Shown here: piece by piece, positions 53,217-64,000 of the stretch
How positions within the stretch are numbered: the first letter of the stretch is position 1
Layout: each line of letters starts with the position of its first letter
Assembly: GCA_963691705.1 (NCBI GenBank)
Contig: OY829545.1
Span: forward strand, 35,761,475-35,825,474
Direction of reading: 5' to 3'
Source: Viola odorata
Taxonomy: Eukaryota > Streptophyta > Magnoliopsida > Malpighiales > Violaceae
Length of the DNA stretch: 64,000 nt
Position numbers and translations under genes: made by a program
The notes under the pieces: generated by a model
Told to the model about the DNA's origin: nothing
What the model saw: the letters and a program-made list of their open reading frames with translations, nothing else
The model's database searches: none

Positions 53217-53988
53217 TTAATTTAATCATGCATTGGCCCGATGATGACATAGAGGGCGCTCATTCAGTCTTGTGGAAAATTCAGTCCCATCACGTTACTG
53301 TCAGGAATAATCAATCGATCTTGATAAACGGTAACCCCGTCCGAAAGATTTCTTAATTATTCCTGAACGGTCACGATCATAGAAAAGACTAAAGTGACGA
53401 TTCCTCTGAGGGCCCCCTTTTCAAAACGCATTTTATCAAACACCTTTTAACACCTCTCTCATCAACCGGTAACCATTTTCGGATGTGACTCGGGTGCCTA
53501 ACACCTTCCCGAGACCATAATACGACCCCGAACCTTTGTCTGGGGTCCAGACCCCTTTTTTGTTCCTTTAATTTTTTATTTATTATATTTTCTATGCCAT
53601 GACGATTAAGGTTCCCTAGACCTAGCAACCAAATTAGGGTGGCGACTTCATTGCATGTTGCGAGGCGTCTGTTTACGTCGAGCATCGTAAGGTCTCAAAT
53701 TTCGTTGCACACTCGCGAATTTTAAATTTTCGGGGGCGCGACACTTCTATTTGCAAAGATTAAAACAAACTAATAAATATATTTGTAGGAAAAAATTGAC
53801 ACTTATTATAATTGAAAAATCTAAAATATATCATCAATCTACTAATGTTCCATTACATATAAATATACTAATTCATGTTTCTACATGAAACTAAAAAACA
53901 TATAAAATAGTCTTATTATTCATTATGTAAATATAAAAACAGATGACATTAAAAATATACTCTATTTGGCTTGTTAATTCCTCATATT

Positions 53989-55389
53989 CTAATGATTATT
54001 ATGATGAGCCCATAATTGATTTGCAATATCTTCTCTAACAGCATTCATTTGTTGTTGCTAGGACATATTCACTTGAATACCTTCTTGCATCTCACCAACT
54101 TTGTCCCCATCAACGTTCTCTAGACCTTCCATACCATATTCTGTGAATAATCGATCAACTCTATCTTCCATTCAAATAAAATTGTGCAGTGCATAACAAA
54201 CTAAAGGTATCAATTTTTTACGCCGAAGAGGGTAATTCGGAATAGACTTTAAGATTGGAAATCTAGCCTTGAGTATGCCAAAAGCCCTTTCAATAACATT
54301 TCTCAAAGATGAATGTCGATAGTTAAACAATTCATATTTTCTCTCGATCCTTCATCGTCCATGAAAATTGTTGCGGTGATATCTTTCGCCACGATAAGGA
54401 GCCAAAAATCCTGGAATATTTAGATAACCAGCATCAACAGCATAATAGTAATTTGCACAAGATAACTACAATCAGTAAAAGATGGAAAAAAATAATTAAT
54501 AAATATTGTTATGAATTACGATAATAATGTTTCACCTGTTGGAGGCATAGGAAATTGATTTTCTTGCCTTGTTAATGTATCAAGAAACACACGTGAATCA
54601 TTAGCTGTGCCTTCCCAACCAGTATAAACAAAAGTAAACATCAAATCATGCGAACATGCCGCCATAACATTTTGAGTAACAAGTGATTTTCTACCCCGAA
54701 ATATTTTTTGTTTGGATCTAGGAGCCCAAGCTACGACATGAGTACCATCTATTGCACCTATGCATTTCTATAAGGAAAAACACAAAAGAATAACTTAAAT
54801 ATTTAAACATCATTATTTTTATTCAGTAACATGAATTTATAATAGACATGCGTACCTCAAAATATGGATACCATCTAGCATTTTCAAGAATTTCTGGCTG
54901 AACAGGTCCTCTGTTAACATGTCTGATCAAATGAGTTGCTAACGCAGCTAAAACGCGTATCACATTCTTGACCCAAAGGTGAACAGTCCTAGTAGAGTGC
55001 TGAAATGGGTCTGCCACCATCCTTTGAGTTGCTCTATGGCATAATACAGCCAATGTCATTGCCAAACCTTCTTCTACACTAACTCTTCTTGTTGCGCGTA
55101 TTAATTCTAGCGTTCTCAGCCTATCACATAAATTCAGAAACACATGTGGTCGCATACGAAAGTTATCGTAACATACAGTTGGATTTCTCACTAAAACTTC
55201 AATAATATATTCTCTACCACTAAGCGCAGATGTGCGACACGACATTCTTCCAAGGTTACTACTTTCACCTTCCATTAGTATACGAAGCTGCCTCAATTCT
55301 TCCAATTCGTCATCATCATCATCAGTGGAACTATCACTACTTAAATTGATAACAGAAGCTCTTGAAGTGTTGTCATAATACTGTGTCAT
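53989..55389 (-). pseudogene. PIF/Harbinger transposase (HARBI1-like), decayed
   Basis: Exon 1 is 55389-54857 (MTQYYDNTS..., acidic SSDSSTDDDDDELEEL, then the helix-rich SREYIIEVLVRNPTVC and MTLAVLCHRATQRMVADPFQHS). Exon 2 is 54767-54536, with CIGAIDGTHVVAWAP (first Asp) and GWEGTANDSRV (second Asp). Exon 3 is about 54465-53989, with YYYAVDAGYLNIPGF, RNVIERAFGILKARFP (Glu) and CYALHNFI. A frameshift follows NDSRV. In-frame TGA codons sit after NNFHGR and after HNFI, both where Arg (CGA) is expected. A TAG follows VNMS. The DDE residues are still present. Confidence 0.85.
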
Positions 55390-56374
55390 TTTACCTACAC
55401 CATAAAGACTAATCATTAGATCATACCCCACAATCAACCCGTGACATCACATTTGTTGTGTAAGTGATAAATATATGATACAATAATGAAAACCAAAAAA
55501 TAAAGGATATTACCTCAAGATAAAGCTTTAAACACACTTGAAAGATGAACACAAGAATGAATCTATGAGGCTTAATAGAAGCTTGTGTTGTAGATTAATG
55601 ATTTTGTGAGCTTGTAAATGTATTTTTTGTGTTATGAGGAATGTAAGAGCCTCCTCATCTAAGATGAGTATATATAGCATTAAAAAAATAGTTGTTGAAA
55701 AAAATAGTTGTTTAAAAAAATTGTCGTTATTAGCCGTTGCCCAAAAATTATCGTTGAAACAAAAAATAGTCGTTGCCATAAAATAAACAAATAGTGTTCA
55801 TCAGTTTTCCTCATTATCTTGTCCTCTGTTGGGCTTCTACTCCATATTGGATTTGTCTAATGGCCTGGGCCGTGGCTGAATTTCATGCGTATTGGCTGGT
55901 CCATTTTTCTAAGTAGTGATGAACAAGTGCATGGATTAAAAGGAGAAAAAAGAAAATAACTTTGATGAAATTTTGCTAAAGCTACCATCCCAACTATAGT
56001 ATTACATATCTGTCTATCACAAAAAGGGAAAACACATTAATTAACTTATTTTCAAAACCCAAATCTTCATATACATATATTAAAATATATAGCTAATTAA
56101 ACTCAAAAACTAAATCATTCTCACTGATAAAGATTAATTAATTAAACACATTAATTAATAAATTAAAGTTCCTCCTGATAAAATGAAACAGTAACTTAAC
56201 TAAGAGATCCCTACTCCAAGAAAATCAATAAGACGAACATCACCATTGCTATCAATAATTGCTACATCATCTTTTCCTTCCTCTCTTTAAGACGACGACC
56301 CCATTGGACTGCCCACAACGACTCCATTGCCACAATGACACCAAAAAACTGTTGATGCCATCAATGTAAACTGT

Positions 56375-57325
56375 TCAACCAAGTCTTCCTCCTGTGAATG
56401 GGTTTTTGAACTGCAGAAGTGCCTTGCAGTAAGAGTCATCCGGGACATCATCTATTCTATCCAACACAGCTACGCATGCCTCAACGGAATAAGCATCTTG
56501 CAATGGACTTGTAACTTCATCCGTTTCTCCTTTATACTTCTTTGCTTTGGCTGCAAAATACTCAACCTTAGCACTATACGATGATGCGAACTGATCCATG
56601 CAAGAGTCCTACTTATTCGAAGTACCCCTTGTGACGCGCCTATAACTTAGAATATCACCATCAACAGAACGTTTTCCTTTGGAGCTCCCAGCAGCAGACT
56701 TATCAACTTCAATCCCATCACCTCTAGACATATGAACACCATGATGCAAAAATTCTTCCTCATTTTGACGCTCCTCATCAGATGTTGGTGGCAATTGCGA
56801 AGAGGAATGATACAGATGTCCAGTAGCTGTAGATATGTTAAACACTAGACCTAACAGCTCAAAGTTTGGACATCCTTTCCTTCTAAATGCCCTATAATTC
56901 CTGTTTTTCTGCAATGTTAAAAAACAGACTTGAAGATGTTAATATTAAAATCTAGAAATTTATGGGATGAAGGAAACCTGTAAGAAAGTGTAACATACCG
57001 CAAAATACATTTGCCACACATCTTCCGGAGCATTCACAGTTTTTAAACTTGACATGTAGGTGACTCCAGTATGCTCTAACAGTTCTGAAAATTGCCGATG
57101 CTTCACCCTCAGTAGATTGTATTTTCTAACCAATTTAATTCCGGTATATCGTTCACCGGAAGCCAAAAATATTTCTTCATCAATTTCTTTCCAATTCGTT
57201 CCTTTAAAAGTGGGTGCACCATTAGGATCTTTCTTTACTCGCTCGTGCAATATTGTTAGAAATATCTCTTCATTTCTATTGGACCATTTAGCTTCATCAT
57301 CACCATCATGTCTTCCTCCCGTCAT
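56375..57325 (-). pseudogene. Myb/SANT-like DNA-binding protein of the Harbinger element
   Basis: Exon 1 is 57325-56999, MTGGRHDGDDEAKWSN then the Myb/SANT-like domain (WSNRNEEIFLTILHERVKK, FKGTNWKEIDEEIF, IKLVRKYNLLRVKHRQFSEL). The intron has GTATGT...TTGCAG ends. Exon 2 starts at 56908 (KNRNYRAFRRKGCPNFELLG) and continues to 56375, with one in-frame TAG at 56609-56611. The last part is helical (MDQFASSYSAKVEYFAAKAKKY, EACVAVLDRID). In PIF/Harbinger elements this second protein binds subterminal DNA and helps bring the transposase into the nucleus; that role is known for the family, not shown here. Confidence 0.82.
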
Positions 57326-59990
57326 GACGATTTCAAATTTTCTGCACCATAAAACCAAGAATATGAACAAATTTGCTAAAACACATTGAGCACTAATATA
57401 ATCATAGCACAAGGTGCTGAGTTCTGGCAATAAGAGGATTCTTATGCGGTGAGATGGTATTATTGATGGAAGTAATCTTAGTAAACAAAATCATTGAAAT
57501 ACAAAATCTTAGTATTATTGACGATCTGGATCTAACCCATGATTATGAGTTGCGTTTGCCTTAGTTGAATGTATAACCTATACAATATAGTATAAACTTC
57601 AAATTTTATTTTTTATTTTTGGATGAACAGACTTCAGTTCTTAACATAAAAAAAGATCCCCTAGGTTCCCTTAATTCAAGATGAGCCTTCAAAAGTCAAG
57701 TACACAAATCTATTTCAGGACATCATTTGCAACCAAGAACAGATCATACATAAAAAACATTGAGTTTGATCTTAGAACCCGAACCTCTATGATGAAAAGA
57801 CATTTTGCAAGATAACTCTATGTCTGTCTCTAGAAAGTGATATCTTCATTTTCAATTCATTTCCTTCAGACTCTAACCACATTTTATTTATTTAATTTAG
57901 ATAACTAAATAATTCAAACAGGGTGGCAAAGTTATGATATAATCAACCCACCTCCAATCATGGAAAAAAAAAGAAACTCTATTCTCATAATGATCTCCAA
58001 AATCAACTTCTCTTGCTTTACCCTTTTATGGAAAAACCAAAATTATTTACATTGAAGCACTAACAAAATATATAATATCACCTGATAGACAATTTTTTAA
58101 GCTCGCTTTACTGTCACTTGTAACTGAATTCATGCATCTTCAACACGCATACCACTAACTAATGCAGCAACCAGGTTCAACTTCTTGGGACTCTGAAACC
58201 AGTAAGCTAAAACTAGTCAAAAAAGCAAGTGTCTTGAATTCAATTAAACCTCATGTGAACTAAAGAGATGCCATATCAGACCAAGCAGGAAACATGCAAG
58301 GAGCACTCTCTGCCTGATTAACATAGTGCATCTATCTTAGACACCTTAATCAAGGTACATCATTACAAGAGCTAAGAAGTCAAATATCATGCCATATCAG
58401 ACCAAACACGAAAATTTAGCATGATAGTAATGTATAACAACATATTTAGATCTATCTATTCTTGTACCAAAGATCATGACACTGTCTACTTTTATAGCTA
58501 GCTTTGTACTAACTGGTTTTCCTTTTCATGCACAGAGATTAAAAAGCAAATACGAAAAACAATCAATAATTTTGTACTCACGGCAGGCATCGATATCATT
58601 TCCAAGCTCTACCACATTTATGCAGAGACACTAACTATAGGAGGTGTTTCTTTTGAGAATAGTAGTGCAATATTGGAAGCTAGAGTAGCGAAAACAAAAG
58701 GAAAATGTTTCCGACAAGTAACTACATGAATGGCTCCTTTTTCAATGACATCATCTATACTACTACTACTCCCCATTTTTCAAAACAACAAGAAGACCCA
58801 GCAGCTCCTTTCTGTTTCTTTCACATGCCCTCCCCCTACAACATCCCCTATCATGATCGAGAACTAGAATTACAGGATTCTGATGATCTACTTCTATTTC
58901 AATAAGGTCCTGTAGTTCTATCCCTTTAAACCACAGTTGTTTACAAGCTGTTTTAACATTACGTCTAACTCAAGCACCCTCCATAATCAATGTATGAATA
59001 CCATGAATGATTGTACCCATCAAGTGCAAATTCTAGTCAGTGGCATGCCATCAAAAGATCCAATCTTTACAATTAATACTGTCCCCTATAGCTCATAATA
59101 ATTCCAAATGAAAGAATGATCAGATCCCATATATAAGAGTCAATCGTGCATGTAAAATCACACATGAAGTGAATAAACAAACTTCTCAACATTATTGAAT
59201 CCAACATTCCTATTGCTTTCTCATTTCACTCTGGTCTTGCAATTCTTTCAAAAAATAATAAAAAGGACACATTTTAATTGCTTGACAACCCACATATACG
59301 CTCAAGATACCCAACATAGCCATTAGAAAGAATGAGAAAAATAAATCAAACAATAAAGTCCTCTGCAGCTAAGACATACCGTTTGGAATATCCTTAAGTT
59401 GAGTCCCACGTCCCTACACCCATAAGAATAGCAATTCAGATCATCGGAACAGTCAAACACTGGATTCATTCAATTCTAATCAAGATTTTCTTTTTACCTT
59501 CTCGATTGATAATGGCTTGGTCACTGACCTCCTAGGCTCGGGCACAGAAAAACGAGACGAGGAGAGACGACGAGTTGACGAGGAGTGAAGACGATTAGTT
59601 GGGACGAGGCGACGAGAGAGACGATGGTGAGACGACTGACGATCGGGGATGAAGATGAAAGGGAGGGGAAGAAGAACGAAAGGAGGAATAAGAGGAGTGG
59701 CTAGGGTTAGGGCGTCGAAGAGAAGAAGAAGATGAAGAAGGCTGCAGGGGTAGAATGGTGATTAACAAAATTTCATTAATCACTCAGTTTGAAAACCGCG
59801 TGTTTTCAAACTGAGTCATCCAAGGCCAAAAAAATCTGAAAAATAGAAAACAACTTTCGGGTGTTTTCAAAATTTGTTCATCGTTTTTCAAACAGAGAAT
59901 TTTCATTTTCATTTTCGGACTGAAAACAACGCAAAGTAAACACGTTTTTCAAAATGAACACCAGTTTTCAAAAAACTGGAGAATTTTTGG
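57326..59990. other. Harbinger 5' flank of the Myb gene, non-coding
   Basis: No credible gene is seen. Near the right end (59540-59750) is a GACGAG-rich stretch on the plus strand, likely promoter or leader of the minus-strand genes. The last 250 bp are subterminal AT-rich sequence. Confidence 0.55.
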
Positions 59991-60114
59991 GAGAATTCTC
60001 CCAAGTAAACAGGGCTTAAGTGATTCAAAATTTGTGCACTCTTCCTAGCCACATCACTCATTTGTGAGCCAAGCATTTCAGCTTGCTCACTACTCCACTA
60101 AACACATAGCCGAC

Positions 60115-60906
60115 CCATTTGGGACAAGATTCAGCTCATTTGGCCCAGTGGTTTACAAGTTATGGAAGTCTACATTATGGTGCGCAGTCTGTCCGCGAGA
60201 CAACATACGACTTGAAGTTTCGGCCCAAACCTTGGCCCGATGATGGAGAACTCGACATGAGCAGCTGGAATGTATTTCATTATATTTATATTTACTTTAA
60301 ATTAGTTTCCTTAGTTAATTAGTTAAAGAATGGCAACAACTTCTGTTTCCATTTATTTAACTAATTAGTTAATTACTTTCCTTAATTAATTGGTTAAATA
60401 AATGGTAGCAACCTTTATTTCCATTTATTTAATTAATAAGTTAATCAGTTTATTTAAATTATTTAATTAAGTTAATTTCCTTAATTAGAACTCCTACTTC
60501 TATTCCTATTAGGGTTTGCTTGTAACCTTATATAAGGAGCCGCTTGGCCTCCTTAGAAACTTGGCTATTATTTGATAAAATTGAGACTTCTCTCTTCAAT
60601 CTCTGCCCCTTGTTCAAGTGCTGAACACTTGTTCTTCTTGAGTCAGCAATACTTAAGTCGTATACAAGTAAATTCTGAAATTGTATTATTGTTTCGTTTG
60701 TCTTAGTGCGATTCTCACAATCGTTGGGAGTAGTCCTAAGAATCTGATACAAGATCCTTGACGTGAAATCGACTAGAACTCTTAGCATTCAGTTGGCGAG
60801 GTAGTCTACGTTCGCACGAGTCAAGTTATTCATTCCGCATTGAAATCCTTCTTTGAACAACGATCAGATTTGGTGCTACGCATCCTAAGCAACTAGGATC
60901 GTATCA
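60115..60906 (+). repeat. element E 5' LTR, lacking its U3 start
   Basis: It matches solo LTR S from TTTGGGACAAGATTCAGCTC onwards and ends GGATCGTATCA. TATA and hairpin are at 60529-60554 (TATATAAGGAGCC, then CTCCTT). The 3' LTR starts TGATGCGAATCC (63982), and no such start occurs upstream of 60115, so the first part of U3 was lost or replaced. Confidence 0.75.
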
Positions 60907-60907
60907 G

Positions 60908-61777
60908 TTGGTAGCGGAGCTTAAGGCGTTCAAAGATTGGTAAGTATCTTTAATTGTGTTTCAAGTTTTCATTGCTGAAATCGGTATTTTCTTCTACTCT
61001 TTTCAAAACCGATTTCGTTGCTGTGCTTGGTTCGTATATGTGTAATTTTTCTGTCAAGTCGAAATTGTATTTATATACATAGCTATTGAAGTCCGTTTTT
61101 GGTGAGAAAGGTCTCGTTGAAAAGCTGCACTTGTTAGGGTTCCGAATCAAAAAGAATCAAGTGATTCGGATACCGGAGTCAAAAACTACACCTGTTTTAC
61201 TAAACTGTGTTTTGCTGTTACAAAAAAAAAGAGACAAAACATCAACTTCAAAAGAATCAAGAGAAGGTTGCATTAGATCAAATACAAAAAAAAAAGAAAA
61301 GAATATCAATATTTGAGGAATAGCAAGAGCAGGAGAGCAAATTGAGGTTCGGAGAATACTTGCTACAAAGATTAGATTTATCATTGAGACGAATTGGAGT
61401 TGAAGGACAATTGTGTTTTGAGATCAGAATTGGAAATTGCTTTTATTTGAGTCCTTTCGAGTCAAATTGAGCTCTTCTTTGATTCCTTGATATTGCCTTC
61501 TATTCCACTTGTTATTTGTTTAATTGGTTGTACTTGCAATTATTCAAATACCAAGTATCACCATTTGTTTTGAAGCTGGTTTCTTTGAGAGTTTTCTTGG
61601 CAGCTTTTCTTGATCTCTCGAGTCTCATTAACACTTGAACAATTGCAGGCAATTGATTGATTTATTGGTGAGATTATTAGAGTGATTAAACACGAGAGTA
61701 AACACGTGAGGGAGTGCTAGGATTAGTGCAATTTTACGCTTTCATTTCGTGTTGTGAATTTTAGAAAAAAAATTCAG
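60908..61777 (+). other. element E primer binding site and leader
   Basis: TTGGTAGCGGAGC is at 60908-60920. The leader shares ordered blocks with C, including ATCAACTTCAAAAGAATCAA (61239) and the end GTGAATTTTAG before the ATG. No gene is seen. Confidence 0.75.
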
Positions 61778-62902
61778 ATGGCTCAAGAAGGGGTACAACA
61801 ACCAGGTGTGCCGACCATGTTAGCTACCATCACGGAACAGCTCAGGGCGATGGATGAAAGGCAACGGACTGTTGATGTTAGGATGGCTCGGATGGAAGCA
61901 TTGGCCACCATAAACCCTATCCCTAGGTCAACGGGTGTGCCAAGTGGTGGTCATGTTTCGGAAGTGTGTGATGAGGAGCAGCAAGACAATTTGTTCCACA
62001 CTCGTGGCGTAATTAACAAGAAGGGTTGTTCAATCATAATTGACGATGGGAGCAACACCAATTGTGCGAGTTGGTTAATGGTTGACAAGCTAGGTTTGCA
62101 AACCGTGAAGCATCCGAAGCCATATCAGTTGCATGGGATGACGGATGGTGATGGGATCAAGGTGGATCAGCAAGTACTTGTTAAATTCGGCATTGGCAAG
62201 TATAAAGAAGAGGTACTTTGTGATGTTGTACCTATGCAGGCAAGTCATATCCTCCTTGGAAGACCGTGGCAGTTTGATAGAGAGGCCAAGCATGAGAGAA
62301 GAAGCAACCACTACAAGTTAGTGAAGGATGGCAGAAAATTCACCTTGGTACCTTTGATGCCAGCTGAAGTTTTTGAGGATCAGCGATGGCTAGCTAAGTC
62401 ACATGCTGAATACGAGATTACCAAAGGAATCAAGAGAGAAAAAGAGAGATTGAGTGTTAAAAAGAAAGAGAGTGAGAGCGAGTGTGTGAGCGATAAAAAT
62501 TCGCATGAAAAGAGTAAGCATGCAGAGGGTGAGAGTGAGCGAGAAAAACATTCGCATGAAAACAGCAAGCATGCAGAGGGTGAGTGTAAACATTCACACG
62601 AAAAGAGTAAGCATGCTGAGAGTGGCATTGAGAGATCAAAAGGAGAGGATAATAAAAAGAAATTGAGTGTATATGCCAAAGGGAGAGAAGTGAGGAATGC
62701 ATTATATTTGTGCAAAATTCGTTTTGGCACCAGCCCTTCAAAAACAATTTTTTGGCCTTTGCGCTTTCACCTCTCTAACCCTAATTCGTTTGAACCTTTT
62801 CCTATTGGAATTTCTTCTCTTGTGCAGGTAATTAAAGATATATTTCCAGAGAAGATGACCCGTAACCGATCGCCAATTAGGAGGGCAGCGCACCACACAT
62901 AG
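61778..62902 (+). CDS. gag-pro: element E truncated Gag-protease (374 aa)
   Basis: Start MAQEGVQQ is the same as in C (MAQEGVQP). The first 65 residues are the Gag N-terminal helix (ITEQLRAMDERQRTVDVRMA). Capsid and zinc knuckle are missing: an in-frame deletion joins it to VCDEEQQDNLFHTRG. The protease keeps IIDDGSNTNCAS (Asp-Asp-Gly-Ser where C has Asp-Asn-Gly-Ser) and ILLGRPWQFD. A His-rich linker holds several HSHEKSKHAEGE-type repeats. The frame then diverges from pol (after LSVYAKGREVRNAL) and stops at a TAG at 62900-62902. E cannot make a capsid, RT or integrase. Confidence 0.85.
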   Translation: MAQEGVQQPGVPTMLATITEQLRAMDERQRTVDVRMARMEALATINPIPRSTGVPSGGHVSEVCDEEQQDNLFHTRGVINKKGCSIIIDDGSNTNCASWLMVDKLGLQTVKHPKPYQLHGMTDGDGIKVDQQVLVKFGIGKYKEEVLCDVVPMQASHILLGRPWQFDREAKHERRSNHYKLVKDGRKFTLVPLMPAEVFEDQRWLAKSHAEYEITKGIKREKERLSVKKKESESECVSDKNSHEKSKHAEGESEREKHSHENSKHAEGECKHSHEKSKHAESGIERSKGEDNKKKLSVYAKGREVRNALYLCKIRFGTSPSKTIFWPLRFHLSNPNSFEPFPIGISSLVQVIKDIFPEKMTRNRSPIRRAAHHT

Positions 62903-64000
62903 TGTGTGATCAGTTTGGCTAATCCTAGCCGCCAAGGTAATGTGCGTTCGTCCTTTCCAAACACTAAGTCACTTGAATTGTCACCTACATTTGCACCTTA
63001 TATTCATTCTGCCATTGGTGATATTCATGATGATTATGTGTCTCAGTTTACAGGATTTGAGGGAGCTTATTTCAAGTACAAGCGCTTATGTGAGCTGCAT
63101 GATTCATTGCGCCTAGACTTTACTAACACTAACACTTTCGTTATCTCTTCTAGTGTTATGTGTTCTAATGTGCAGGGAAGGAACGAATTATTGGCAGCAA
63201 TGGAGTACAAATCATGGGAGCCGAAAGGAGGAAAGGGGCCTTGCATATCCATGGAGACTAGCTCGGTTAACCCTAACCAAGAAGGTAGAATCCGTTTTTC
63301 TTTCCTTAGGTCTGGTTCTTGTAAGTATGAAGACATCATTGATTTAAATCATTCTGAAAATAAATTACTTGATGATGGTCGTATGCAAAGGTCGAAGGCT
63401 AAGTCATACGCTTTTGAGGAGTACTTGCGAAAATGCAAAAGGTTTGGCATTTGTACTAGACCAAGTGATAAGATAGTTGTACCTAGAGCTCATTGTGCTG
63501 ATTTATCTCACTATATTGGTACTTTTAATGTTTCTAACAATGTGGATAAAAGGAAGTTAGGTTCCTTATGACATGTTTTAGTTTGTAAGTATGCCTTTAC
63601 ATGGGAAGAGTGTCTTCCGTTTATCTATCCTACTTATAACCGTTGTGCGCATGTTGATTCTAAATTGTTGATGAAACTTGTGTCTGGATTGGATCATATG
63701 ATACGATACAGTTTCATGTCACTGGCTTTGAGAGCATTGTTTAGCATAAGTGGCAGCAAGGAAATCGAGACGATGAGGACAGCCTTAGTCCAAGCACACA
63801 TGACCCCCTGGGGCGACGAGCCTTCCCAACGTGTTGACATGTGCAATAGCATCGCCGCCGAGCTGAATTTAAGAGGTTGGTATGGTTCGATTTGTGATTA
63901 TTTTGATGTTACTAACTTAAGGTATTGTGCTGCAGGCTTAGGTCCAGATTCGAGGATGAATCCTTTCCAAGGGAAAGGGAATGATGCGAATCCTCACACA
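62903..64000 (+). pseudogene. element E downstream frame, unknown region running into the 3' LTR
   Basis: It is in the same frame as the protein before it and is interrupted only by TAG 62900-62902 and TGA 63569-63571, then open to the window end. Residues coded at about 63115-63315 (FTNTNTFVISSSVMCSNVQG, then NPNQEGR) match element A. SHYIGTFNVSN near 63500 recalls the integrase tail of B and C. The rest (YAFTWEECLPFIYPTYNRC, MTPWGDEPSQRVDMCNSIAA) I do not recognise. The end DSRMNPFQGKGNDANP overlaps the polypurine tract, as in A, B and C. Confidence 0.6.
63969..64000 (+). repeat. element E polypurine tract and start of 3' LTR
   Basis: AAGGGAAAGGGAA (63969-63981) is followed by TGATGCGAATCC at 63982, the same LTR start as in A and C. 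The LTR continues beyond the window. Confidence 0.8.

Larger units (their letters stand above)
48206..53743 (+). repeat. large solo LTR F (possible Ogre/Tat type)
   Basis: It starts TGTTGATACCCGAATTTTGA, ends GGGGGCGCGACA, and is flanked by exact CTTCT at 48201-48205 and 53744-53748. Net of the MULE it is about 3.4 kb, with no gag or pol. A TATA box GGCTATAAATACCGAG is at 49150-49165. Near the right end is GGGTGCCTAACACCTTCCC, a phrase I associate with long Ogre-like LTRs. The lineage is tentative. Orientation is inferred from the TATA. Confidence 0.75.
47923..60016 (-). mobile_element. PIF/Harbinger DNA transposon with nested insertions
   Basis: Ends GGCCTCATTTACTT and, reverse-complemented, AGCCCTGTTTACTT. 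TSD TAA is at 47920-47922 and 60017-60019. It carries a transposase gene and a Myb/SANT-like gene, both on the minus strand, the usual PIF/Harbinger pair. CGTGTTTACTT repeats lie near the left end (48005, 48058, 48101) and the complement GTAAACACG near the right (59936). Without F it is about 6.55 kb. Both genes are disabled. Confidence 0.9.

Noticed and set aside
58705..58905. 66-codon frame inside the Harbinger element
   Set aside because: No domain, no matching gene structure and no conserved context.
164..64000. tRNA, rRNA or other structural RNA genes
   Set aside because: None seen; the only tRNA-related matches are short primer binding sites next to LTRs.

Overview
The window (163 N, then continuous sequence) is nuclear DNA of a flowering plant, most likely a eudicot with a large, repeat-rich genome. 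The evidence is Ty3/gypsy LTR retrotransposons of the plant CRM and Tat clades, a PIF/Harbinger transposon with a Myb/SANT-like partner, a plant mobile domain gene, and GT-AG introns. I cannot name the species. The sequence is a nested stack of insertions with very little host coding DNA.

Left block (164-38.7 kb). A decayed plant mobile domain (PMD) gene on the minus strand (35795-38656) is cut off in an exon by a Tat-clade element, called D here (about 164-35794, minus strand). D carries gag-PR-RT-RNaseH-INT reading leftwards. Downstream of pol it carries several genes in the opposite, antisense direction, with their own TATA boxes, introns and poly(A) signals. Two younger CRM-clade elements broke D. 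B (7770-20261, TSD ATTAT) sits in an antisense gene. C (27036-34689, TSD AGCGG) sits in gag and keeps an uninterrupted 1691-residue Gag-Pol. A gag-only non-autonomous relative, A (7955-12492), sits inside the 3' LTR of B.

Middle block (38.7-46.7 kb). AT-rich low-complexity DNA and an (AT)n microsatellite are followed by a truncated retroelement with one LTR (40232-40810), a cluster of GACGTC palindromes, a long foldback element (42555-43312), and a minus-strand host-like gene (43844-46700). A coding exon of that gene is split exactly by a solo LTR (S, 45358-46464, TSD CTCGC), and its 5' side abuts another LTR element (G).

Right block (46.7-64 kb). The leader of G holds a PIF/Harbinger element (47923-60016, TSD TAA). 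It contains a large solo LTR (F, 48206-53743, TSD CTTCT), which in turn contains a MULE with long terminal inverted repeats (51094-53216, 9-bp TSD TTAATTTAA). The window ends in a plus-strand non-autonomous CRM relative (E, 60115 to beyond 64000). E keeps a fragment of gag and the protease, then carries a reading frame not found in autonomous B or C but partly shared with gag-only A.

How the parts relate: A, C and E share a core promoter hairpin, the same primer binding site and similar leaders, and their reading frame runs through the polypurine tract into the 3' LTR. C has everything needed to move itself and is the best candidate helper for A and E. This resembles the autonomous/non-autonomous CRM pairs known in grasses. 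All statements rest on reading the sequence; no searches were run.
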